A stretch of DNA of 64,000 nucleotides from RBG-16-66-30 sp041479905. Its GTDB lineage: Bacteria; Acidobacteriota; Aminicenantia; Aminicenantales; Saccharicenantaceae. Positions 54,985-61,907 of this stretch are shown in pieces. Positions within the stretch are counted from its first letter, which is position 1. Every line of letters begins with the position of its first letter. The DNA is taken from NCBI GenBank assembly GCA_041479905.1, contig JBGOYY010000005.1, forward strand, positions 1 to 64,000. Direction: 5' to 3'. The translations under genes were made by a program, and so were the position numbers. Under the pieces are notes generated by a model. The model searched no databases, had not been told where the DNA came from, and saw nothing but the letters and a program-made list of their open reading frames with translations.

Positions 54985-55686
54985 ATGCTGGACAAAACGG
55001 ACACCGCTCCGGACTTCGACTTCAAAAGATCTTTAAAGCCATCCTCGCCCTCTCATCTTCCCAAATTCATCGAGCTCGACAGGCTCGTCAACCGCCCCGT
55101 CGCCGCCCTGATCGTCCGGGCGGCCCTGAAGATGAACCTCCAGCCGAACCATCTTACGTTGGCGGCGTTCGTCCTGAGCGCGGCCGGGGCGCTCTTTTTT
55201 CTCGGGGGGACCCACCGAAGCTTCATCCTCGCCGGCATCATGATCTATGCCGGCACCCTTCTCGACGGAGCCGACGGGATGCTCGCCCGCTCCAAGAACC
55301 TCTGCACGCGGTTCGGCGCCTATTTCGACCTCTATCTTGACCGGATCACCGATTTCCTGGTCCTGGGGGCCATGGCGACGGGCTACTATCGCCAATCGGG
55401 AAGGCTCGGCTTCTACATCTTGTGCCTCTTCGGGCTCTCCGCCTACATGCTGCAGATCCTCCTCTATTATCTGGAACGGGAATACCGGAAGCTCCAGTCG
55501 GGCTCGGGCGCCAGCGGCGAGTTCCGGGGCCTCGTCTACCTGGGGATCCTCGCCTTTTCACTGCTCAACCGCTTGGACCTGGTGATCTCCATCCTGCTCT
55601 GCGTGCCCGTTCTCAACATCATCTATCGCTTCGTCCGTTTCTGGATCATCGAGCGGCCGTCGGAGCCCCCCCCGCAAGAGATCTAA
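54985..55686 (+). CDS. CDP-alcohol phosphotransferase (inositol-phosphate type)
   Basis: A 233-residue integral membrane enzyme. The family signature DGADGMLARSKN...GAYFDLYLDRITD (D-G-x2-D-G-x2-A-R-x8-G-x3-D-x3-D) is complete. About six helices; the start NRPVAALIV...PNHLT resembles the transferase half of bifunctional IPCT/DIPPS proteins. With CDP-inositol supplied by the divergent fusion gene it could make di-myo-inositol phosphate or a phosphoinositol lipid. The ATG at 54985 is chosen from the promoter position. ino1 follows after 23 bp. Confidence 0.9.
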   Translation: MLDKTDTAPDFDFKRSLKPSSPSHLPKFIELDRLVNRPVAALIVRAALKMNLQPNHLTLAAFVLSAAGALFFLGGTHRSFILAGIMIYAGTLLDGADGMLARSKNLCTRFGAYFDLYLDRITDFLVLGAMATGYYRQSGRLGFYILCLFGLSAYMLQILLYYLEREYRKLQSGSGASGEFRGLVYLGILAFSLLNRLDLVISILLCVPVLNIIYRFVRFWIIERPSEPPPQEI

Positions 55687-55709
55687 CGTCCTATTAAGGA
55701 GTCCCGATC

Positions 55710-57104
55710 ATGCCCGAAATCCTGAGAGGCAAGGATATCGCGCCGGCCCGGGGCAAACTCGGCGTCTTGATGCCCGGCATCGGGGCCGTGGCCTCGACCC
55801 TGCTGACCGGCCTTTTCTCCGCCCGCAGGGGGCTCGCCCGCCCGATCGGCTCGCTGACCCAGATGGGGAAGATCCGGCTGGGGAAGAGGACCGATCGCCG
55901 TTGCGAGCTCATCAAAGACTTCATCGGCCTGACCGACCTCGCCGACATGGTCTTCGGAGGATGGGATTGCTTCCCCGACTCCGCTTACCAGGCGGCCCGC
56001 AAAGCCAAGGTCTTGACGCCGGAGCACATCGAGGCGGTCCGGGAGGAGCTCGAAGCGATCGAGCCGATGCCCGCGGTCTTCGATAGGAAATTCGTCCAGA
56101 ATCTCGACGGCCGTCACGTCAAGAAGGGCGCGACGAAGATGGACCTGGCCGGGATGTTAATGAAGGACATCGACGCTTTCCGCACGCGGCACCGGACCTC
56201 GCGGCTGGTCATGTGCTGGACGGCTTCGACCGAGGCCTACCGGGAGGCCCGTCAGGTCCACGCCTCCGTTAAGGACTTCGAGGCCGGCCTCAAGACGAGC
56301 TCCCCGGACATCAGCCCCAGCCAGATCTACGCCTACGCGGCGCTGAAGATGGGGATCCCCTACATCAACGGAGCCCCTCACATCACCACGGATTGCCCGG
56401 CGTTCCTCGAGCTGGCCGGCGAAAACCGCGTGCCCGTCTGCGGCAAGGACTTCAAAACGGGCCAGACCCTGATGAAAACCATCCTCGCGCCCGGTTTCGC
56501 GGCCCGTCTGCTGGGGATCTCGGGCTGGTTCTCGACGAACATCCTCGGCAACCGGGACGGAGAGGTCCTCGACAATCCCGAGTCGTTCCGCTCCAAGGAG
56601 ATCTCCAAGCTCGGCGTCCTGGACACCATCTTGAGGCCGGACCTGTACCCGGAGCTCTACGGCGATTTCTACCACAAGGTCAAGATCAACTACTATCCCC
56701 CCCGGGGCGACAACAAGGAGTCGTGGGACAACATCGACATCTACGGCTGGATGGACTATCCGATGCAGATCAAGGTCAACTTCCTCTGCCGCGATTCCAT
56801 CTTGGCCGCGCCCGTCGTGCTCGACCTCATCCTATTCACCGACCTGGCCGCGCGGGCCAAAATGGGCGGCATCCAGGAATGGCTGTCCTTCTATTTCAAG
56901 AGCCCGATGGTCCGGGAAGGCCTCTACGCCGAGAACGACCTCTTCGTCCAGCGGATCAAGCTCCTGAACACGCTGCGCTACCTGATGCGCGAGGAACTCA
57001 TCCACCACACCGGGCTCGACTACTACTACGACCTCGAGGAGACGCGGCCTTCGCCGAGGCGCGTCACGGCCTCGAGGAGGTCTTCGAAGACGTCAAAGGG
57101 ATAG
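55710..57104 (+). CDS. ino1: myo-inositol-1-phosphate synthase
   Basis: A 464-residue enzyme converting glucose 6-phosphate to inositol 1-phosphate. Motifs: GVLMPGIGAVAST (NAD loop), NGAPHITTDCPAFLELA, VCGKDFKTGQT with the catalytic Lys, ILGNRDG, and NIDIYGWMDYPMQIKV. It shares a transcription unit with the CDP-alcohol phosphotransferase. The last 79 bp overlap the convergent gmhB gene; the final 20 residues (Arg/Ser-rich) look like a read-through tail after loss of an earlier stop. Confidence 0.94.
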   Translation: MPEILRGKDIAPARGKLGVLMPGIGAVASTLLTGLFSARRGLARPIGSLTQMGKIRLGKRTDRRCELIKDFIGLTDLADMVFGGWDCFPDSAYQAARKAKVLTPEHIEAVREELEAIEPMPAVFDRKFVQNLDGRHVKKGATKMDLAGMLMKDIDAFRTRHRTSRLVMCWTASTEAYREARQVHASVKDFEAGLKTSSPDISPSQIYAYAALKMGIPYINGAPHITTDCPAFLELAGENRVPVCGKDFKTGQTLMKTILAPGFAARLLGISGWFSTNILGNRDGEVLDNPESFRSKEISKLGVLDTILRPDLYPELYGDFYHKVKINYYPPRGDNKESWDNIDIYGWMDYPMQIKVNFLCRDSILAAPVVLDLILFTDLAARAKMGGIQEWLSFYFKSPMVREGLYAENDLFVQRIKLLNTLRYLMREELIHHTGLDYYYDLEETRPSPRRVTASRRSSKTSKG

Positions 57105-57592
57105 GACACTCGGGCCAGCCGCGTTTCGGGGAGATCCCGGCCGTGCCCCGTGCGCACCAGGACGGACCGGACTCCCGCCGCCTTAGCGGTCTCCAAATCC
57201 TTCAGATCATCGCCGACAAGCCAGGAGGCGGCGAGGTCGATGTCGAGCTCGCGGGCGGCCTTCAAAAGCAGGCCGGGCCGGGGCTTGCGGCACGGGCAGT
57301 CCTCGTCCGGACGGTGGGGGCAATAGTAAACGGCGTCAATCCGGCCGCCGCCCCGGCGGACGGCCTCCGTCATGCAAGCGTGGATCTCATCTACCGTTTC
57401 CCGGCCCACGAGACCCCGCCCGATGCAGGACTGGTTGCTGATGACGACGACCTGATACGGCCCCGACGCCAGCACGCGGAACGCTTCCAGGACGCCCGGC
57501 AGGAACTCGAATTCCTCCCAGGATTTCACGTAGTCCGGACGATCCCTGTTGATCACCCCGTCCCGGTCGAGAAAAACAGCGGCTTTAGGCAT
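57026..57592 (-). CDS. gmhB: D-glycero-D-manno-heptose 1,7-bisphosphate 7-phosphatase
   Basis: A 188-residue HAD-family phosphatase of the ADP-heptose path. HAD motif FLDRDGVINRD, the SNQSCIGRG motif, the zinc-binding Cys/His loop YCPHRPDEDCPCRKP, and VGDDLKDLETAKAAG. It is the last gene of the heptose operon, overlapping hldE by 8 bp. Confidence 0.93.
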   Translation of the reverse strand: MPKAAVFLDRDGVINRDRPDYVKSWEEFEFLPGVLEAFRVLASGPYQVVVISNQSCIGRGLVGRETVDEIHACMTEAVRRGGGRIDAVYYCPHRPDEDCPCRKPRPGLLLKAARELDIDLAASWLVGDDLKDLETAKAAGVRSVLVRTGHGRDLPETRLARVSYPFDVFEDLLEAVTRLGEGRVSSRS

Positions 57593-59066
57593 TCCGTCGC
57601 GGCATCAGGCCTTTCTTGGCGATGGGGTCTTCAGGGGACGGCCCTTTCCGGAGACGGCCGTCCCGGAGCGCCCGGCGGAGCTGGTCCCCGGTGATGGCCG
57701 ACGTCCCGACGTGTTCCACGGCGATCCCGGCGGCCAAGTTGGCCAGCTCGATCGTGACGGCGAGACTCGCGCCCGCCGCCAGAGCCAGGCCGATCGTCGC
57801 GACCACCGTATCGCCGGCTCCGGTCACATCGTACACGGTCCGGGCCCGCGTCGGAAAAATCACCGGGTCGCAACCCCGTTCGAACAGCGTCATGCCCTCT
57901 TCACTCTGGGTGATAAGCACGGCCTCGACCTCCAGGGCCTCGAGCAGCCGGGTCCCGGCAACGATGACGCTGTCGGGCCGGTTGGGGGCGACCCCGGCCG
58001 CCGCCGCCGCTTCCGTCCGATTGGGAGTCAATAGGTACGCCCCCTTGAAGGAGGAATAGTCCGCGGCCTTGGAATCGACGATCACGCGACGCTGGAGGCT
58101 ATGGGCCATCCGGATGACCTGACCGGCCAGTTCCGGAAGAACCAAGCCTTTGGCGTAATCGGAGATGACCAGGATGTCGACGGAAGGGAGAAGAGCGCCG
58201 ATCGTCTCGGCTATTCGCGCCAGGATGGATGGTCCGGCCGGAGCGGTCTCCTCTTCGTCCACCCTGACGACCTGCTGATTCTGGGCGATGATCCGTGTTT
58301 TGATGGTCGTGGGCCGGCCCGCTTCGACGACCAGATGCTCCAGGCCGATCCCCCGTTCTTCCAGGACGCCCCTCAGCTCGCGGCCGGCATCGTCGCCCCC
58401 GATCGTGCCGACGAGAATGGGGACGCCTCCGAGAGAGGCGATGTTGGCGGCGACATTGGCGGAGCCGCCGGGAGCGAGCGCGTTGCCGCGTTTTTTGATG
58501 ATGGGGACGGGGGCTTCGGGCGAGATCCGGTTCACCGTCCCGAACCAGTAGCGGTCCAGCATGATATCGCCGAGGACGAGGACCCTCCTCCCCCGGAAAG
58601 AATCCAGGATCCCGGGCTTCGGCGAACCCGGAGGGACGGCGGCCGCCGGGAACGGATGAGAGGACGCTGTGATCCGCTCGACGAGGCCGGTCGTGGAGTA
58701 CGGCAGCCGGAAGGGAAGCGAGATCACCCGTCCGCCCCGGCGGAGAACGGCCTCGGCCCCGACGATCCGGTCGACCGGCCAGTCCCCGCCCTTGACGAGG
58801 ACGTCCGGCGACAGCTCCTCGATGAGCCGCGCCGGAGTCGGCTCGTCGAAAATGATGACCTCGTCGACCGAGCGGAGCGAACGCAGCATCAGGGCGCGCT
58901 CCTCCTGAGGAACAAGCGGTCGGCCAGGCCCTTTGAGGGCGCGGACCGAAGCGTCGCTGTTCAAGCCCACGACCAGCCGGTCGCCCAGGCTCCGGGCCCG
59001 GTCCAGCAGGTCGACGTGCCCCGGATGGAGAACGTCGAAGCAGCCGTTCGTGAAGACGGTCGTCAT
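57585..59066 (-). CDS. hldE: bifunctional heptose-1-P adenylyltransferase/heptose-7-P kinase, domains swapped
   Basis: A 493-residue HldE-type protein with reversed domain order. The nucleotidyltransferase domain is N-terminal (about 1-135: FTNGCFDVLHPGHVDLLDRA, VKGGDW). The ribokinase-type kinase is C-terminal (about 155-470: VLVLGDIMLDRYWFG, GGSANVAANIASLGG, VTGAGDTVVATIGLALAAG). In E. coli the kinase comes first. Both active sites look intact, so it should still convert heptose 7-phosphate to the 1,7-bisphosphate and, after GmhB, to ADP-heptose. It overlaps the LysE-like gene by 4 bp. Confidence 0.93.
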   Translation of the reverse strand: MTTVFTNGCFDVLHPGHVDLLDRARSLGDRLVVGLNSDASVRALKGPGRPLVPQEERALMLRSLRSVDEVIIFDEPTPARLIEELSPDVLVKGGDWPVDRIVGAEAVLRRGGRVISLPFRLPYSTTGLVERITASSHPFPAAAVPPGSPKPGILDSFRGRRVLVLGDIMLDRYWFGTVNRISPEAPVPIIKKRGNALAPGGSANVAANIASLGGVPILVGTIGGDDAGRELRGVLEERGIGLEHLVVEAGRPTTIKTRIIAQNQQVVRVDEEETAPAGPSILARIAETIGALLPSVDILVISDYAKGLVLPELAGQVIRMAHSLQRRVIVDSKAADYSSFKGAYLLTPNRTEAAAAAGVAPNRPDSVIVAGTRLLEALEVEAVLITQSEEGMTLFERGCDPVIFPTRARTVYDVTGAGDTVVATIGLALAAGASLAVTIELANLAAGIAVEHVGTSAITGDQLRRALRDGRLRKGPSPEDPIAKKGLMPRRNA

Positions 59067-59728
59067 AGCCTCACCGCCGATCCCAGCTTAGAGATGATCC
59101 TGATAAAATTATAGATGAAAAAGAAGGACAAGACAAAAAGGCCGATCCCCAGCCAATAATTGACTTTCTCGATCGCCTTCAGGGGGATGAAGTGCTTGAT
59201 GCGATACATCACCAACGAAAGCCCCGCCAGATACGCTCCAAGCCCCAGCGCGCCGCCCGCGATGAAGATCGCCTTGGCCTGGGCCGTGAACGGAGTGGCC
59301 AGGCCAAGGTGTTTGGCCAGCGTCACCCCGTAGAGCCAGATGAGGATCATGGGCGGGTTGGTGACCGCCAGGGAGAATCCCGCAACGTAGGCCCAGCGCT
59401 TGCTTTTCAGCGAGTTCATGTCCAACCGCAGGTGGTGGGGCTTCTTGCTCTCGCGGAGCGCCAGGTAGGCCAGGAGCCAGAGGACAACGGCCCCGACGGC
59501 GCTGAAAACGGCCATGACCCAGGGAATATCCAGGAAGGGAGCGACCCCGAAGAGGGCGATGACGCCGTACATGATGTCCGAGGAAACGGAGCCGAGGACG
59601 ACCATCCAGGCGGCCCGCAGATGCCCGTAAATGGCCCTTTTCGCCGCCTCGATCTGGGAGCCGCCGATGGGGATCGCCGCGACGAAACCCAAGCCGACGG
59701 CCAGCAGAAAAAGATAGAGATTTTTCAT
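59063..59728 (-). CDS. LysE-family membrane exporter
   Basis: A 221-residue inner-membrane protein with six hydrophobic helices. The family start GFVAAIPIGGSQIEAAKRAI and the VTNPPMILIWLYG motif match the LysE/RhtB amino-acid exporter family. Overlaps hldE and the glycosyltransferase gene by 4 bp each, so it is embedded in the heptose operon, where an amino-acid exporter is unexpected. The substrate might be unrelated to amino acids. Confidence 0.87.
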   Translation of the reverse strand: MKNLYLFLLAVGLGFVAAIPIGGSQIEAAKRAIYGHLRAAWMVVLGSVSSDIMYGVIALFGVAPFLDIPWVMAVFSAVGAVVLWLLAYLALRESKKPHHLRLDMNSLKSKRWAYVAGFSLAVTNPPMILIWLYGVTLAKHLGLATPFTAQAKAIFIAGGALGLGAYLAGLSLVMYRIKHFIPLKAIEKVNYWLGIGLFVLSFFFIYNFIRIISKLGSAVRL

Positions 59729-61140
59729 CGGCGGGCCGCGCTCTTCAGATGATCCTCGATCAGTCCGGCCAAGGCCTCGATATCGATCTCGTCGAAGCAG
59801 CGGACGTCGCGGCAGGTCTTGAAGATCTTGTTCACGCAGGTGATATTCCGGCAGGGGCTCCCGGCCGTATAGGACCAGGACGGGGCCTCCTGATTCGCCG
59901 GCAGGTAACCCGGCCGGAAGGAATCGTATCCGGACATCCGCACGGGCGTGGCGCCGAAGATCGACAGCACGGCTGTCCGGTTGCGGAAGTCGTGCCGTCC
60001 CGACCGGGAAGATTTCCGGGCGGCGGCCAGATGCATCGGGCCCGTATCCCCCGTCACGAAAACGTCGCAGAGGTCGATGAGCGCCGTATAGGCCTCGAGG
60101 CTCAGGTTGGCCGGGACAAGGATCGTCTTCGATCGAAGGGTGGATGGCAGGGTCGCGACGATGCGCTCCCCTATGCCGGCTTCCGTGTGCCCGGCGCCTA
60201 CGAGGATCGCGGCGTCCAGCCGCGCGATGGCCGCCAGCAGCCGGGCCAGTTTCTTCTCGGGAAGGCGCGTGAACGGGGAGGACGCATCCGGGTTGATCAT
60301 GATGATCGGTATCCCCGCCGGCAGGCCGGCCTCCGCGACGAACCGCTGGGCCTCCTCCACGGCCGCATCCCCGATATTCACACGCAAACCTGGGAAGCCT
60401 TCCGGGCGGCGAGGGGCGGCCACGAGGGACAGCAGGGCGAAGGTGAACTTGTATGTCTGGACGGCGAAATGATTGATCAGGGCGGGCCGCCGCTCGTTCC
60501 TGACAATGGCCGGCGCGTGCGACATGAAATTGATCAGCCCGGTCCCGGGGAAACCGATGTCCTTGTCATTGATATGAGGGCCGAAATTGAGGACCAGGTC
60601 GTACCGTTCGTCCCGGATCAAATCCCGCAGGGCGGAGACGTCGGCGGCGGAGGGAAAGGACCCTTTGCCGAAGAACGGAAGCACCCGTGTCGCTTCGGCG
60701 TTGCCTTCGATCAAGGGGAAAGCAGTCGGATGGACGATGTAGTCCAAGCGGGCGTCCGGGAAGAAGTCGCGCACGGCGGCGAGTGCCGCTTGGGAAATGA
60801 CCGCATCGCCGATATGGATGGCGGGGACGACGAGGAAGCTGCGGCAGGACCTCAGGCCCCGCAACACACGCCGGTTGCGACGGGCGAGAAGCGCCGACAG
60901 CAACCGACTGCCGGCCAGGGGCCGGAGAGTCCGATCGAGGAAGCGCGAGCCGGCTCGTGGAAAACGTCCGGTGAGCCGGCTCGCCGCCTCGAACACAGCC
61001 CTCTGGGTTCTGTTATAGAGTCTCCGCGCTCCCGGCCAGTCCGAATAACCCGGAAGCTCGCGGACGCCAAGTCCAGAGGACGGGGCCGACCGGCCAGGCC
61101 GGGCCGACGCAGACCGCTCCGTTTCCCTGATGTGCCTCAA
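59725..61140 (-). CDS. glycosyltransferase family 9 (heptosyltransferase-like)
   Basis: About 471 residues. The frame is open to 61191, but a promoter at 61157-61184 puts the start downstream; TTG 61140 is the first candidate, a GTG further in is possible. GT9 marks: FLVVPAIHIGDAVISQAAL, IIMINPDASSPFTRLPEKKLARLL, ILVGAGHTEAGIG, and VFVTGDTGPMHLAAA. It probably adds a heptose from ADP-heptose to an outer-membrane glycan. The C-terminus has an unusual Cys cluster (PCRNITC, then CRDVRC) that is not part of the core fold. Confidence 0.86.
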   Translation of the reverse strand: MRHIRETERSASARPGRSAPSSGLGVRELPGYSDWPGARRLYNRTQRAVFEAASRLTGRFPRAGSRFLDRTLRPLAGSRLLSALLARRNRRVLRGLRSCRSFLVVPAIHIGDAVISQAALAAVRDFFPDARLDYIVHPTAFPLIEGNAEATRVLPFFGKGSFPSAADVSALRDLIRDERYDLVLNFGPHINDKDIGFPGTGLINFMSHAPAIVRNERRPALINHFAVQTYKFTFALLSLVAAPRRPEGFPGLRVNIGDAAVEEAQRFVAEAGLPAGIPIIMINPDASSPFTRLPEKKLARLLAAIARLDAAILVGAGHTEAGIGERIVATLPSTLRSKTILVPANLSLEAYTALIDLCDVFVTGDTGPMHLAAARKSSRSGRHDFRNRTAVLSIFGATPVRMSGYDSFRPGYLPANQEAPSWSYTAGSPCRNITCVNKIFKTCRDVRCFDEIDIEALAGLIEDHLKSAARR

Positions 61141-61156
61141 ACTCCGTCTCGTTCCG

Positions 61157-61184
61157 ATTCTATGGAATCCGTGGCCCGTGTCAA
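61157..61184 (-). promoter_or_regulatory. promoter of the heptose operon
   Basis: Perfect -35 TTGACA (61179-61184), 16-bp spacer, -10 TAGAAT (61157-61162) on the minus strand, upstream of the GT9-LysE-hldE-gmhB unit. Confidence 0.65.
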
Positions 61185-61208
61185 GAAACAATCGGCGGCG
61201 GGACGCGC

Positions 61209-61829
61209 CTATTTTTCTATTTCGGTCTTGATGACAAGCCCGGTCTTGGCGTCGACGTGGACTTCCTTGAGCTCGGTCGCGGACGGGGACGGCAGGATAT
61301 CGAAGCTGAAAATGAGCAGTCCGGCCTCGTTCTCGAGCTCGGCCGCGAGGGCCGTTCCGGGGGCGGCCTTGAGGGCCGTCTGCAGGGCCGCGGCCATCGT
61401 CACCTTGGCCGTCTTGGCCAGGGACTGCATGTCCGCGATGGACGGTTCCTCGGCGCCTTCGGCCGCCTCGGCTTTCTGTCCCTCCACCTCTTCCTTTTCG
61501 GTCTCTTCCACGGCCTTGACGACGGCGCCCGTCTTGGCGTCGACGTGGATCTCCGTGATCTCTTCGCTCGTGAACTTGGGCAGGATATCGAACGTGAAGA
61601 TGAGCGTGTTCTTTTCCTGCTCGAGCTCGCCTGCGAGAGCGGTGCCGGGAGCGGCCTTGAGGGCCTTATCCAGCGCGGCGGCCAGCGTGACCTTGGCCGC
61701 GCCGGCCAGGGCCTTAGCATCGACGACGGCATTTCCTTCCTTCTTCTCCTGCCCCTGGGCGGTTCCGATCACCGGAACGAGCAGAGCCAGGACAAGGACG
61801 CCACCAAGAATCTTAGCGAAATTCTTCAT
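61209..61829 (-). CDS. secreted protein with two PepSY-type domains
   Basis: A 206-residue exported protein. Signal peptide (1-25, ending GTAQG). Two tandem PepSY-like units (about 38-110 and 134-205) share AAKVTLAAALDKALKAAPGTALA, then LIFTFDILP and HVDAKTGAVVK, with an acidic linker rich in Glu between them. The near identity of the units points to a recent internal duplication. PepSY domains often inhibit proteases or bind peptidoglycan-related ligands. Ribosome site AAAGGAG precedes the ATG. Confidence 0.85.
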   Translation of the reverse strand: MKNFAKILGGVLVLALLVPVIGTAQGQEKKEGNAVVDAKALAGAAKVTLAAALDKALKAAPGTALAGELEQEKNTLIFTFDILPKFTSEEITEIHVDAKTGAVVKAVEETEKEEVEGQKAEAAEGAEEPSIADMQSLAKTAKVTMAAALQTALKAAPGTALAAELENEAGLLIFSFDILPSPSATELKEVHVDAKTGLVIKTEIEK

Positions 61830-61907
61830 TTGACGACTCCTTTCTTGCGGATTTCATTTCTTCCTCTGCCATAGCATCTATCCCTCATCGGGCCTTGCCG
61901 GGCCGCG

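Noticed and set aside
59749..61833. 694-codon open frame on the plus strand
   Set aside because: Antisense to the GT9 and PepSY genes; the composition is that of a shadow frame.
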